DNA from: Panulirus ornatus | Lineage: Eukaryota; Arthropoda; Malacostraca; Decapoda; Palinuridae | Assembly: GCF_036320965.1 (NCBI RefSeq) | Contig: NC_092236.1 | Span: 10,836,518-10,900,517 of the forward strand | Length of the DNA stretch: 64,000 nt | Reading direction: 5' to 3' | Shown: positions 1-48,759 of the stretch, piece by piece | Position numbering within the stretch: the first letter of the stretch is position 1 | Layout: each line of letters opens with the position of its first letter | The notes under the pieces: model-generated | What the model was told of the DNA's origin: nothing | Seen by the model: only the letters and a program-made list of their open reading frames with translations | The model's database searches: none | Program-made: the position numbers and the translations under genes

Positions 1-1692
1 GCAGAATTGCACAGCCTTCCTTTCCTCTTCCCCGATAATTTTCACTCATTCCCATCCATACCACACCTCCTTCCATACCCTCCCATAACTTGCATTCATC
101 ATTTCCATTTTCACTCCACACACCTTGCCAAGGATAAGGGTTTATAAGGGTTTCCCCAATCCCTAGCACATCCATGCTACAACTGTTAAACCTTTCCACA
201 ATCTCCCTCCAAACCTTTCCACAATTTCCCTCCTTTTACTCTCCCCAGTCATCCCATTCACATTCAGCTCCATCACCCTAAATTGCTCATTTCTTTTAAC
301 CCTCGACATAACTGATAGACTCCAATGCCGCTTCTTAGCCTTACGTGCCTCACCCTTGACGGGTTACTGGTAGAGGGCATCTCCAGCACAGTGTTTCTAG
401 AGGCAGTGAGGCTCCAATTTGAGCTCCAGAATTGTCAAAAACTAAAGGGAACTGTACACCTCAGGTGTTTGTCCAAATCTAAATGTATTGCCCTGGTGTA
501 ATTGGGTGATACCTTCCATTTTAATTCTCTCCCTAAGGGGTGTACTAACGAGGTCATCATGAGAAGGCAGGTTAGACTTGGCTACTCCAGTTAAACTATA
601 GTATCCCCTCAAGGTGCTGAAACTCAACACTTTTCCCAATTTTGAGCTTCTTTACTTTCTGCAGTAGCAGCACCTCCTACTTCATTGGTTACGATACTGC
701 CTCATATATTTAGGAAAAGAAAAAAAGATAAGTGGACCCTAGAGGTTTAAGGGTATAATTTATTTTAGAAAAAATATACTTATATATACATAAACAGGGT
801 TATATTATAATGATAATCTGGATAGTTTGTGTGACCTTATCTTTAATAAAATGAAACAACCAGCTTTGAGAAGGTCAGCTGTTTATGAAGTGTGGGTAAC
901 AGCATGACCTTTATTTTTCTTATTGTTTATGACATAAAAGTTTAATTTAGCCTCCATAACCAGATACAACTAGCTTTAAAAATGTCAGCTTTTTCCATAA
1001 ATTCAGAGGATTAGACTGCACTGCATTGAACAGTGTAGAATAAGTTGGCAATAGCGTTCACTGTGCTACAGCACTTTATCAATCATAGGCCAATGAAGTT
1101 CACTTCAGCACATCTCTTTACATGTTATTTATGTATAATATTACATGTTTATGAAAGTATTTAAATATTGACCTTCATACATCTTTTGTCTAATCAAAGA
1201 CTTACAATAAATCAGTGAAGTTACATCGCTCTACAAAGTAACTGCCTTGGGTAACATCAAGGTTGAACAGAAGAATAAAGTATTGTCACTTAAAAAAGTT
1301 TGTTCCCCTGCTCTCACATTAGTGTCTTACAACAGACACCTACTTAATGTAAACATAAGACTTGCAGCAGTTGGTATACCTGTTCAGTTGCTTTTTCTCA
1401 AAAGTTGCTAAACATCCATACCAAGTTCTATGTTCTGAAACATGCTTTGAGTTTTGGCTCAAAGTATCCCAGCCTATTAATGTATCAGATTTCTATAATA
1501 AAGAGTAAAGTAGCTGAGTAACAACATTGGAGCTCTGCCTTAACATCTGTCCAAATGTATCAGGAAGGTGAATGTGAGTGGTTTTCAGTTCTTGTACAGG
1601 AAGATGAAAAAGGATAACAGGCTTATGTTACTAACTTTACTTTTCATCTATCAAAGAAGATTTGTCCTTTTTCACTGTGCAGATTTGCTGCA
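1..1692. other. Flanking DNA, no gene recognised
   Basis: I see no coding exon here. Positions 187-232 hold two copies of a 23-bp unit (aaacctttccacaat...). The stretch at about 305-425 resembles 63565-63665 (gactccaatgccgcttct / gaactccagtgccacttt and a shared agagggca-ctc-agcacag block), so both ends of the window carry copies of one dispersed repeat. The rest is AT-rich and unremarkable. Part of it is probably 3' flank of the protease gene. Confidence 0.5.
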
Positions 1693-1698
1693 TTTATT
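1693..1698 (-). terminator. Candidate poly(A) signal AATAAA of the modSP-like gene
   Basis: The plus strand reads tttatt here, so the minus strand has AATAAA about 170 nt after the stop codon at 1867. It is the first such hexamer in the expected place. Further ones lie near 912 and 757. Confidence 0.45.
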
Positions 1699-1866
1699 AC
1701 CTTATTCCAAATACTAAATATTTTCATTTTACTAGAAGCATTAATTTAATTGGCCTAAATGAATGACTTATGAAAATAACCACCAATATAGATATTTTGA
1801 TTATCAACTGTGAACTGTTTATACTATCAAGACAAGAACTTTAGGTAATTACTACTGAGTTGCCAT

Positions 1867-36707
<34,841 letters not shown>

Positions 36708-37269
36708 CTGTGAGAGAAACCTGGTATTACTTATACAATCAATATTGTTTGCTGGTAACACAAGACAAATGCTGATATGCATATAATGTACTCGCACAGT
36801 ATGCATAGTGGACACAACCATCACAGCAGAGATTAAAAGGAGAGTGTCCAGAGATAATACTAGGGTTCTTTGGCAAGAAGTAAGCAAAACATAAAAGGAT
36901 CTTGATTCATGTAACACACACACACAGCCCAAGTAGTGGGATCTCGCCAAATTCACTCAAATTGTGTATAGAAACACAAAACAGGTTATTGTACTCACAA
37001 GGGAGCGTATGCAGGAAGAGCCTGGCAACACAAGGCTCTACCCGCAAAAAAGTTATACTGCAAGTGAAAAGTACTTTAGCGAGGCTGTATTACTTGGAGT
37101 ACAGTACCATCAAAGAATACATCACTCCAAAGGAGTCTACTTTTCTCATCTACTGGTAGTGACTATGAACAGTATTTTTTTATTCTTATTGTAACTGTTC
37201 ATACTGCTTACTAGTGGCACACTAATGGAATGGCGGGAACTATATGTATCGCCATCCATAATCAATGTG

Positions 37270-37520
37270 CTAGGAGTAACGCCTTACACATATGCACCTG
37301 TTCTTCGCACAGAGGTATATGATAGCATGAAAGGAAATAGAGGATAAAGAAAGGGGAGAATTAGCCCTCAATAAAATATACAGGAATATTGGAAATTTTC
37401 CTGTGTACTCTAAAACCTTGTCTCCATGAGACTCCAAAGTCTCCCAGTCTATCTCTTTATAACTGAAATCCCCCATTATCAGTAGTGTATTGCTTCATAT
37501 ACCATCCTGATTGTTCTTTC
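37270..37520 (-). mobile_element. CR1/L2-like endonuclease fragment
   Basis: The minus strand encodes LLIMGDFSYKEIDWETLESH and an open continuation. The G-D-F-x-x-x-x-I-D-W motif is typical of the APE endonuclease of CR1, L2 and Jockey-group LINEs. Only this part remains. Confidence 0.55.
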
Positions 37521-38369
37521 ATCATCATCGTGTATTTGTTCCGTTGCATTTCTTTGAATAATTATATGCAAATAACACAGCAGTGCTCTTCTCTACAGTT
37601 ACTATTCCCATTATGTGTTGTTCACACTCACACACACCATAGTATATGCTAGATACCCATGTTATCGACTAGCTCCAAGAGGAAGATGAACAGCTGGGTA
37701 AATTGTGTACCGGCAACCAAAACAAGGATTGAAAACTATGCAGGTCTGATCGCAGGTGGCCCTTGCATGGGTAAGTGAGGTCCGGTCTTGTGGAGAGACA
37801 AAGCTTCCTCTTTGTTTATTCGTTGTTATTGTAATATATAAATATTAATACATCTTGGAAAATATGAACTATTGCACAAGGACTCTTTTTTTGCCACCCT
37901 CCATTATTGCCACATACACATTCAATGCAGTTATCTAACTCCATTTATCTGTCGTCTCTCATGGCTGGTTATGCCCTAATAACTGTAATATCCCGCCTCA
38001 TCGCAGAATTATTTTTTCTGTGTTTTTACATTGCTTATACACAATTTGCACGACATCTTTTCTCTTAGAATCCACTTGCTAATTTATACTTTAATATTTT
38101 TCTTATTTCATGGACATATTACCCTCCACCTCATCCATACAAGGGTATATTTTCAGTTTTCCCCCCAGGGTTGTGGGTATATTTGTGCTGAAATTGGTTG
38201 GTGGAATGGAATATATTTGTAAGGTTATCGAACATGTGTTGACAAGTTCAAGCCCAGTTAGGTGGCTATGGGGTTTCCCTTGTATCCTTGTCAACTTGCC
38301 TTGAAAGTTCCTTCGTAGTGTTTATGCACTTAGTCTATAATATATTCATTATCTTATTTATTATATTTT
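37521..38369. other. No gene recognised
   Basis: AT-rich sequence with no domain or repeat that I can name. Confidence 0.35.
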
Positions 38370-39528
38370 GTCGCTGTCTCCCGCGTTAGTGAGATAGCAC
38401 AAGGAAAAAGACGAAAGAATGGCCCAACCCATCCACATACACATGTAAATACATACATGTCCACACACGCACATATACATACCTACACATTTCAACATAT
38501 ACATATATATATACATACACAGACAACATATATACAGATGTACATGATTCATACATGCTGCCTTTATTCATTCCCGTCGCCACCATGCCACATTTGAAAT
38601 AACAACCCCCTCCCCCTGCACGTGCATGAGGTAGCGCTAGGAAAAGACAACAAAGGCCACATTCATTCACACTCAGTCTCTAGCTGTCATGTGTAATACA
38701 CTGAAACCCCAGCTCCCCTTTCCACATCCAGGTCAAACAACACTTTCCATGATTTACCCCAGACGCCTCACATGCCCTGGTTCAATGCATTGAAAGCACG
38801 TCGACCCCAGTATACCACATCATTCCAGCGCCCTCTATTCCTTGCACGCCTTTCACCCTCCTGTATGTTCAGGCTCTGATTGCACAAAATCTTTTTCACT
38901 CCATCCTTCTACCTCCAATTTGGTCTCCTGCTTGTCCTCGTTCCCTCTACCTCTGACACATATATTCTCTTTGTCAATCTTTCCTCACTCATTCTCTCCA
39001 TGTGACCAAACCATTTCAATACACCCTCTTCTGCTCTCTCAAGCACACTCTTTTTATTACCACACATCTCTCTTACCCTTTTATTTCTTACTCGATCAAA
39101 CCACCTCACACCACATATTGTCCTTAAACAACTCATTTCCAACACATCCACCCTCCTCTGCACAACCCTATCTATAGCACACGCCTCGCAACCATATAAC
39201 ATTGTTGGAACCACTATTCCTTCAAACATACCCATTTTTGCTTTCCAAGATAATGTTCTCGCCTTCCACACATTTTTCAACGCTCCCAGAACTTTCACCA
39301 CCCTGTGACTCACTTCCGCTTCCATGGTTCCATCCATTGCCAAATCCACTCCCAGATATCTAAAACACTTCACTTCCTCCAGTTTTTCTCCATTCAAACT
39401 TACCTCCCAATTGACTTGTCCCTCAACCCTACTGTACCTAATAACCTTTTTCTATTCACATTTACTCTCAGCTTTCTACTTTCACACACTTTACGATATT
39501 CAGTCACCAGCTTCTGCAATATACTTCC
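38370..39528 (-). mobile_element. Older LINE subfamily copy with long 3' UTR
   Basis: It has the same long 3' UTR as at 25018-25420, then the C-terminal coding part: NRVREMCGNKK-type block, TMLYGCEACAIDRVVQRRVD, and NGEKLEEVKCFRYLGVDLAM. A block near 39300 has lost a few codons. It is truncated in the KLQKLVTE codons, where a Jockey-like fragment begins. Confidence 0.87.
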
Positions 39529-39756
39529 AAAACATGCAGGAGGCCGGCCATGTCTACAGGGTGGGAACATAGGTTGTGACATGTGTATCTCTGCAGGAAC
39601 ACAGCAGGACATCTGAGCAGCAAGTGTTCGCTGACTTCATTGTGGTTGTTGCTTTGTGGACATGAAAAGTCTTGGGATGCAATGAATTGGTGTTTGTAGC
39701 AATGTATGGATTGGAGATGAACTAAGCACAAACAGGAAAATGTAATGCGTTTGGTG
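39529..39756 (-). mobile_element. Jockey-like C-terminal fragment (Cys/His knuckle)
   Basis: The frame HCYKHQFIASQDFSCPQS, then EVSEHLLLRCPAVFLQ and HPVDMAGLLHVLEVY, corresponds to the fragment at 26300-26650 (C-P, E-H-L-L-L-x-C-P-A). It separates two LINE fragments of opposite orientation. Confidence 0.7.
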
Positions 39757-40441
39757 GCTGATTCATGTGACAAACTGCAGAAGCTGGTGACTGAGTTTGG
39801 TAAAGTGTGTGAAAGAAGAAAGTTAAGAGTAAATGTGAATAAGAGCAAGGTTATTAGGTACAGTAGGGATGAGGGTCAAGTCAATTGGGAGGTAAGTTTG
39901 AATGGAGAAAAACTGGAGGAAGTAAAGTGTTTTAGATATCTGGGAGTGGATCTGGTAGCGGATGGAACCATGGAAGCGGAAGTGAATCATAGGGTGGGGG
40001 AGGGGGCGAAAATCCTGGGAGCCTTGAAGAATGTGTGGAAGTCGAGAACATTATCTCCGAAAGCAAAAATGGCTATGTTTGAAGGAATAGTGGTTCCAAC
40101 AATGTTGTATGGTTGCGAGGCGTGGGCTATGGATAGAGTAGTGCGCAGGAGGGTGGATGTACTGGAAATGAGATGTTTGAGGACAATATGTGGTGTGAGG
40201 TGGTTTGATGGAGTAAGTAATGTAAGGGTAAGAGAGATGTGTTGAAATAAAAAGAGCGTGGTTGAGAGAGCAGAAGAGGGTGTTTTGAAATGGTTTGGGC
40301 ACATGGAGAGAATGAGTGAGGAAAGATTGACCTAGAAGATATATGTGTTCGAGGTGGAGGGAACGAGAAGTGGGAGACCAAATTGGAGGTGGAAAGATGG
40401 AGTGAAAAAGATTTTGAGTGATCGGGGCCTGAACATGCAGG
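39757..40441 (+). mobile_element. LINE family A C-terminal fragment
   Basis: It begins at ADSCDKLQKLVTEFGKVCER and runs to MCG-stop (tgttga at about 40242), then out of frame to GLNMQ (40440). It is truncated on both sides. At 40441 it joins a short LINE-derived element. Confidence 0.9.
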
Positions 40442-40445
40442 CATC

Positions 40446-40940
<495 letters not shown>

Positions 40941-41602
40941 GATCACGCGCAAAATTGTGATACTTTCCAATATATATATATAATGTAATCTGTTATATTT
41001 GATCGCTGTGTCCCACTAACGTAAAAGCCTCCCTATAATCCACCCTCAACATCAGCAAGTGTTTTGTCTCCGGGAGCAAAGATCGTGTGCTGCAGTATAT
41101 GATTCCCCTCCCTAATGAACAAGGTAGTTCTCTGGGTGTTCCCAGAGTTTTTTATACTTCTTTTGTACTTACATTTCCTATACTTTACTTATCCTCAAAC
41201 AAACTCCTTCCTACAAATTCTCCAAAACTCTTCCATTCCCACAACCCCAGATCTCCAGTCAGTGCCAAGAGTTACTTCTATCTTTACTTCAGCCACAGTC
41301 AGTCTGCAGATTGGTATATCTATACCCTCCCATCTTTCCAATGCCTGCCTGCGCATTTTTTTTTTTCATTTCTATTGACAGGGATTCGTTCTGTATGTAC
41401 CATAGTGTGTCAAAAGGACCCCACCTAAGTTGGGCAACGGCAGTGTAGACCTAGAGGGACTGTCAGTGCTCTTGCACTGCAACGTTGATGACCTTCGCTC
41501 AACTGGGGTAGAGGGAGTATTTTTGTTATACACAAATCTTGGTCTTTGCTGTTGAAATACATTGCATCCTGTTATTCATTCTTTGAGGAAACATGCATCC
41601 AG

Positions 41603-41605
<3 letters not shown>

Positions 41606-41687
<82 letters not shown>
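41606..41687. repeat. (CT)n microsatellite
   Basis: A pure CT run of about 82 bp in otherwise unassigned sequence. Confidence 0.99.
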
Positions 41688-41689
<2 letters not shown>

Positions 41690-41989
41690 GAACATAAACA
41701 AAACAGAAAACAGAAATCAGCGATGGAGAGATATGAAAATTAACCTCACGAAGCATGCAAAGTGTAAGCTAAACAAAAATCGGGTCTTCAACTCGATATG
41801 CATGTAAAAATTAACTGACGAACCGTTTAATCATCTTAACAATGCCGTCCTAGATACAGAGAGAAAATGAAGACGGCAACAATTAAACCCCTGATGTTAT
41901 TAATGAGGCAAAGTTTGGACGAAAGCTTTTAAGATATGAGACATTCACAAAATGCCATTTGCAACACCAGTACACATAGGAAGAACATA

Positions 41990-42960
41990 ATACTAATACC
42001 TAAAGGCTTTGAAAGAATAATGAAAGAACACGTACTTAAATTATTTGATCAAGAACAGCTATATGAATGAAGATATAAGCGTTATTCAGTATCATATATC
42101 AACTTTTAAGATATTGGACACGTTTTTCAATTTTGTTATGGCATTTGACATTCCACAGAATATTACTAGAAAAATAACCGGCAACTTTGGAAGATGGATC
42201 AAAATGTCTACTTAAAAGTCAAAATAATGGCAAACCAAACCATGTCTGATGAAGATCCAATACCAAGGTTACTACAGTAAACAGCCTTAGCCTCAGTTTT
42301 CTTAATAGCAATGATGTAAGACATCGACAGAGAGGCAAAAGAAAGTACACAGTCATGTGTTTTGCTAATGATACTAGCGTAGACAAAATGATAAGTCCAG
42401 GTGAAGCAGAAGTAAACCTGATGTAATTCAAGGAAGATGAATTTGAGCGAATAAGCTTGGATCAGTTAACCACACACTGTCGGCTTTGTATGAAGGCCCC
42501 AACAGGGAGAGTAATACAAACGTCAACGATCAAGAAGTATTCGTAGATGAGAATTAGAATCCAAAGAACATTTTGAGAAGCTAGCACTCTCAGGCTACGT
42601 AATGAGTGGTGTGGAATTGGAAAAAAAAAATTGAAAAAAAACTACCTGAAAACCTTTATGTATAAAATGCATAGTTGAATACTTCTGCATTGGATGGTCA
42701 CCAGACAAAAACGAAATTAGGCAAATTGGAGAAAACTTAGAACATTTCACAGGCAAGATCGACGAACTTGAATTAAATTCTTCTACTTAAAAATCAGAGA
42801 AAGTGCATGATAATTCGTGCATGGCAGCCAATTGAAGGCATGGAGAATAATGCACGTGCTTCACTTGTGTGTGACCTTAGCACTGACAATAGGAGGTTGA
42901 ATGGACATGTCATCCTCTAGAATAAATATCCAGAGAAGAATACGAGCAGGGGATTACTAG
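41990..42960 (+). mobile_element. Decayed CR1/L2-like LINE (RT region)
   Basis: On the plus strand, in shifting frames, I read KGFERIMKEHVLKLFDQEQL, then FNFVMAFD, then GNFGRWIKM, then FANDTSVDK, then VEYFCIGWSPDKNE, and finally AWQPIEGMENNA. These match, in order, the fingers, motif A, the loop, motif C (FADDT) and the C-terminal WSP-K block of CR1-group RTs. It is a single old copy broken by many stops. Confidence 0.7.
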
Positions 42961-44890
42961 ACCCACTGCATGGTTGTTGGCACATAGGTGAATATTTCAT
43001 CGTTCAAAGAGAAATAGCATGTCTTGTAGCGTAACACCAATTGACTAGTCAAAAAATATATTAGAAAATGCATAAAGTTAATCAAACAATAAGATCCCAT
43101 TTTGTGATAATCTTCCGCTGTTCACTGAGTGAGTGCCTTGACGTGCGAAAACAGTGAAACCTAGTTTGAGTGACCTGCGAAATAATGTATCGTACTAGTA
43201 TGTAGTTGTGCACTGATTGCCAGACCCACGAAGGGACTGGGGAATACCGCGACAAAATCCCAGGGGCCCGGTAGTCTGGGGGCGGCCCTGGAAGATAAAA
43301 GACGAAACTCTATAGAGTATTAAAAGAGTAATTGATCAAATAACATAAACGGTAAGAGATTATCATTTGTTCCCGTGTTTACCATCGCATGCAGCCTGAA
43401 ACCCCCTACCCCCACCCCATTCCCAGAGAGGCCTTTGGTGCGGTCTCCATATGTCAACACTTCCTGAAGGCACACTTTAACTCTTGGTGACCCTGCTAAT
43501 TCTCCTCCAATTCTTAACACTTTGTAACAGCAATAAAGGTTCACTGCAGAAAGGAAAAGTGAAATATAAGTTAACTGTGGCATTCTCTCTGTGCATTAGC
43601 TTGGATGTTCTCTAGGCACTGTTTCCAGTCACGACCCCCTTCCTTGTATTAATGTGTGCGGGGGCAACAGCAAGTCTCACACAGCCATTTTTGGCCTCAA
43701 ACAGCACCCGATGATTGGGTAGCAAGGTCAGCCGAAACCAACAGTAAGCACTGCCGGACCGGAAACGCTTCCTCAGATTGCTCCCATAACACAACAGAGA
43801 ATTTGTTTGTGTGTAAATCTGGAGATATTAAAAACAAATAACGTGTTTTTATTTTTTTAAAAAATCAATCAATCACCCTTTTCATATTTCAAGATATTTG
43901 GGAAACCGTCATGTACGTCACCAGAGGAGGGCAATGTATCTCCTAGATCTACCCAGTAGGGTAAGCACAGTAGTCTCCTCGACTTCGTCCCTTTGTAAAA
44001 CACTGTATTTCTTCTGATACTCTCCTCAACCTCAGACATGCTAGTATATCACTTCTTTACCTCGTTCTCGAGTTCCCCTTCTATCTCTCTCTAGCATTGC
44101 CAAGTCTCCTGCACTGGGCGGGAAACTTAGCTGAGCTCTTACACCAAGGGACATAAATCTCCCGCATTGTGAAGGGCCACATAGAGTGAGAGTTTGTGGT
44201 CTTAGAATTATCCATAAACACCTGCGGTTGTTAATGATCATCCAAGTGGAGGATGTGGGTTTGACGTTAACGGCCTTAGTTATCCTAATAGTTGACAGGA
44301 TCAAAGACCAAACAACCAACCAACTCGGCTCTCGCAAAGCGACTGCTGCCGTCGTCGGACACTATTTTTTTTTTATAATATTGGTTTAGGTTCTTGCCTG
44401 CACTCACAGTGCTTTTATCACTTAATCATTCATATGTGATTTCCATTTAGCATGTGTTTCATTATATAGGCACTGTAGTATTCACAGTAACATTTTAGCG
44501 ACTTCTGAGGATGAATCTAGCAACATTTACACGTATGAGTTGGCATTAATGCACGTCATTCTTCCAGATAGGCTAAAGCAACGTCCTTATGTTCGTGGGG
44601 TTGTACGATAGCCTTTTATCATGCCATTAAATCTTGATTTCTCCCTGCTGTATATCCGTCTCGAATCACGGTTAAACAGAATTGTACAAGAGCAAGCAAC
44701 ATCTTAGGTAAGGTAGATGGATTATTGGAATTTTTAATCGTTGACTAGCAGAAATACTTATTCATTCCTGGAAATTGAAGACTGGTAAAGAAATGAGTTT
44801 TCCAGATGAGGGAGACTAATTAAGTTGACTAGAAAGTACAAAACGCCAACTCAAGCGGGGAGAAGGTAACAGGCAGGGTCTCATTGGAGC
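42961..44890. other. No gene recognised; less AT-rich than the rest
   Basis: Some stretches (43220-43300, 43600-43800, 44100-44360) are relatively rich in G+C and CpG. None gives a supported exon or transposon domain. Confidence 0.35.
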
Positions 44891-44892
44891 CG

Positions 44893-45028
44893 TGTGTTGA
44901 AACCAGTTCTGTTTCTGATAAATGAATGTGTTGAAACCAGTTCTGTTTCTGATAAATGAATGTGTTGAAACCAGTTCTGTTTCTGATAAATGAATGTGTT
45001 GAAACCAGTTCTGTTCCTGACAAATTAA
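44893..45028. repeat. 34-bp minisatellite, 4 copies
   Basis: The unit tgtgttgaaaccagttctgt plus ttctgataaatgaa is repeated four times, the first three nearly identical and the last with four changes. Confidence 0.97.
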
Positions 45029-45652
45029 AATGACTTGTCACAATAAACTTTATCTAAATCTATGCCAGTGATGGCATCATTATGAAGAAAATGCAGAGAT
45101 ATGGTGACATACATATCTGGCAGAAGAAAATTATTCCGGTACATGTGACATTATGAAAAAGGTAACGGGTAAGATTAGACCTGACTGTTAGTGCCACATT
45201 ACCGTTGGTCTTAAGTGAACGAACGTATACTGCTGTTTTAAAACGTCCACTGGGAGTAGGTTTGGGGCGTTGAAGAATCTGGGTGTCTAATGGAGGGCGG
45301 TGAGAAAGAAGAGTGGGCCTGACCCAGATGACCTACTAACAACTAATGTAAATTTTAACGTTGTAATGGACGCGAACAAACGAATCAATGGTTAAGTGAA
45401 AGCGACAAGCATTTTTGGAAATTTAGATGGAGGAGGTTAAGAGGTTAGTCCCTACTGGAACACAACCCTCTCCTCTTATTCAAAGTTAGATGGTCATACA
45501 AGCACCTAAAGGATCATTAACCACCCAGGATTTGACTCACAGTCTTCATATTTGTTATGACGACGTGACAATTGCTACATCAGGGCCAACCCGAGTCCAT
45601 TTCATGAGGATATTTCACACATCTCTTAAAGGTCTGGTTGTGTTTCTACGCA

Positions 45653-45699
<47 letters not shown>

Positions 45700-46465
45700 A
45701 CCTGCTTGTGATCACACCGCGATTGAAGAGTCACCTTCAGCGACACTGGATCGTCAGTGAACAAAGGGGAACGCACTGACGTCCTGCTGCTGAGGAGTCC
45801 ATTATTTTTTCCCAGCATCTGATTGCACGGCAGCCTCGTAGCTTCAGGTGCCCCACGAACGAGATCTTGATGTTAAATATAATAATATTGATACTAGAGA
45901 CGACTAAAAAAGTGCGCGCTCGTGTGTGTTTGAGCATAATGTTCCTTACCATGTTCCGAGGACTGTCTCCTCCGGGTGAGCTTATGCAATAAGCATTATA
46001 CTCTCATGCTTTTATCATAGGAACTGCGGTTTGAATTCCTTTAGATATGCAAGGATGATTTATAGAACAAGTGCTGACTAATGTTAACTTATAGGAATTT
46101 GATGGTAAAAAAAAAAATATATATCAATTATACTAGGTGGCATCAGAGTTGGAAAGTGCATTTCTGTGTAACCTTTTCAAGGCCTTGAAAATTATTTGGA
46201 TAAATTATGTCAAAGTTTTGAATTTTACTCGTTTGTCCATTTCTTAATCCTACTTTTTCTAAATCTAAAAAAAAAAAAAATATTTCTTTTAGTGCCATCC
46301 ATTAGAAGTGCAACCCACAGATACAACCATATAAAATAAGCACCGTGACCAAAAAGCGAAAAGAATTGGTGGCAACTGATACCGCAGACACAGGTTAAGG
46401 CCAGGTGACAAACCACAGCATTACCTCAGCTCAAATGAGCAACATCTTCCTCTTTCCATGTATCA

Positions 46466-46466
<1 letters not shown>
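45029..46466. other. No gene recognised; one (CA)n run
   Basis: A (CA)n run lies at 45658-45695. The rest shows nothing I can assign. Confidence 0.4.

Positions 46467-46546
<80 letters not shown>
46467..46546. repeat. (AT)n microsatellite
   Basis: A pure AT run of about 80 bp that is not linked to a LINE tail. Confidence 0.97.
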
Positions 46547-46548
<2 letters not shown>

Positions 46549-47427
46549 AACCAATAATATTTGGTCAAGCGGTGCAGTCAATGCAAGACTTGTTGCCCAA
46601 GCAGGTACTTGTTCAAGGGGAGTGAAAAAAATACACCGGTTTCCAGAATCTGTGAGGCGTTATCTTTTGGATTTCCCACATGAAATAAACTTGCGTTGCA
46701 TGACTAGGTATGGACAGTATCCAGCGCAATAAACAATAAAATTAAAACTTAAAATGTATCTTTATGACTTTTAGGTAGTTCAGTGTCTACGATAAAACAG
46801 CAAGTGACGTAAATTCATCATTAAATTCCATTGTTAAGCGGACAGTTGGTGTATGGTGGATCACAATGTTGAGTAGTTGCGTACCAGACATGAGAAGTTA
46901 AATTTGGTGTGAATGGATAATTCTGAAACTTTGTCGTAATGTGGACGACTTTATTTGATGACTATGTTAAGTATACTTCATCTATCTCATTACGATAGTA
47001 ACTGAATTGATTGTAATTATGAGAGGAATCCCGATTTTCGAATTCAGCCTCGATATAGCAGTGGTTTTATGATGAAGAAACATGCAGGTTCCAAGTTGGA
47101 TATGGTTGGTGTTAGCTAAGGGAGGATTAAGTCATATGGCTGCATAGGCTTGAGACTTAGTAAGGGCCGTTGGCAGCAGACCCGAGTGTGCAGTGTGTAA
47201 TTACCTATGTGTTATTAATTGTGTTATGTACAGGGAGGGAGTTTTACATTCGTAAGGCGGGCCCCATCTCTTGAACACTTTTTACTATCGTTCTGCCATT
47301 TTTATTTATGCATACCATCTGCATTTACCACGTCCTCAGTCACTCTGTTCCAGTCATCCACCACTCATACAGTTAAAGCATTCTAAGGATTTCTTAGCAT
47401 CGTTATTTACAAGTTTCTTTCTTAATT

Positions 47428-47680
47428 TCATGCTGTCCTCTGGTTCCTTGCATTTCTCAAAGTACTGTCCTCCTCGTCAGTCTCTTTAAAGAACTTAAAA
47501 GTTGTGATCAGGTCATCCTTTACTCTTCCTTCTTCCAAACTGGGTAAATTTAGTCTCGATCCCTTTCCCAGTTGCTTAACTCTTGTAGTTCCGGTTGCGT
47601 TCCGTGGACCTTCTCTGTAAGTTCTTTGTGCTTCTTTCGATGCAGTGACCAAACCTGAGAGACATATTCTAGTTTTGGCT
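47428..47680 (-). mobile_element. CR1/Jockey-like RT C-terminal fragment
   Basis: The minus strand frame contains KGSRLNLPSLEEGRVKDDLI and TTFKFFKETD. R-L-x-L-x-x-L-x-x-x-R and D-L-I-x-T-F-K are the conserved post-RT signature of CR1-group elements. Confidence 0.62.
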
Positions 47681-48189
47681 TTATGTAAGATATGAATAGC
47701 TTGCTAATCATATCTTTATACGAATACCTGAAAGCTATTCCGATATTTACGAGCAGACAGTTTGTCTCTTTAGCTCATCTTCTGATAAGGGGTTACAGAG
47801 ACAGGTTGGGGAAGATGTCTACTCCCAGGCTCCTCTCGCGTACAGAATCTTGAAGCTTACTTCTGATAAGTAATAATCATATTGAGGCATTCTTTCGTTT
47901 TAGCTTGGGCTGAATTTCATCGATTACTTTTCAGACCAACTTTGGAGTCTTAATTCCCTTTGTATGCTCATGCAATCCTCTTCGCTTAAGATTCGGCCTG
48001 AGGTCCTCTGGTTCTTTAATCTGACACTGATGTTTATATGAATTTACATGAGAAAGACAGACAACAGGAGGCCTGATTGGCCCACGACCGGGTTGTCTGG
48101 TAAAGAAAAAAAAACAACTACAAGAAAATGTAATTCCGCTCAGCAGTCTCTAAGCTATCACTAACTCCCTCCAGCTGCACATTAGCCTT

Positions 48190-48460
48190 CAAGTGTCCCC
48201 GTTAACGCTGTCGTTTATGAAGTTTATTTTAGACGTATTTCTCAAGAGTATACCTGACTTTATAGAATATTTGTCTAAACTACTTTTGAACGTATTTAAA
48301 ATCTTGGCATTCACTACGTCTGACTGTAACTTATTCCAGTGCTCAACACACCTACCCGAGAAGCTTTTTCCCACGTCAATATTCCATCTTTTAGCTTTGA
48401 GTTTTATACCATTTGTCCTGGTATCCGTATTTTGATATTTCAAACTACCCACAACTCATT
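48190..48460 (-). mobile_element. CR1-like LINE terminal segment
   Basis: The minus strand reads KSFSGRCVEHWNKLQSDVVN, then ILNTFKSSLDKY. This is the F-F-x-x-R-V-x-x-x-W-N-x-L-P-x-x-V-V-x-A end of CR1/L2-group ORF2 proteins. In minus-strand order it precedes the fragment at 47428-47680, so they are two separate or rearranged pieces. Confidence 0.7.
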
Positions 48461-48759
48461 AAGCAGGAATATTTCTCCATTATTAAAGCTCTGTACTGTT
48501 CTTGTAAGATGCACCCATACTTTGGTCTAAACGTGACATAAATGCTTTTGTTCGTAGACGATACAGAATGAAGGTCGGCAGTACCGTGACACGCTGACAC
48601 CTGGATTTATGGTAAGTGGTGGGTATTACCAGCTCTTCCGGGACGAGAAATTTCCGGACCTTCGCGGATTGCCACTGCAAGCTCGCCCAATTTTGCTTCT
48701 GTAAAATATGATTACTACATGGGGAAATTACAGTAATGATGCGGCTCTGCCAATAAATA

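Noticed and set aside
442..639. Minus-strand frame of 65 codons in the left flank
   Set aside because: It has no ATG start (TTG), no domain similarity and no splice context. It overlaps a dispersed repeat.
43612..43800. Minus-strand open frame in a GC-richer stretch
   Set aside because: Start is not convincing and no family resemblance is visible. GC content alone is not evidence of coding.
44041..44390. Possible CpG-rich first exon with a hydrophobic start (PSWLVVWSLILSTIRITKA) as signal peptide for the protease gene
   Set aside because: The frame has no ATG at its start (TTG), the only in-frame ATG comes after the hydrophobic part, and the donor phase at cgcag/gtgttt does not fit the LDLa1 exon.
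44893..45028. CRISPR-like direct repeats
   Set aside because: The units are adjacent, without spacers. They are minisatellites, as at 48760-48940 and 50912-51069, and the genome is eukaryotic.
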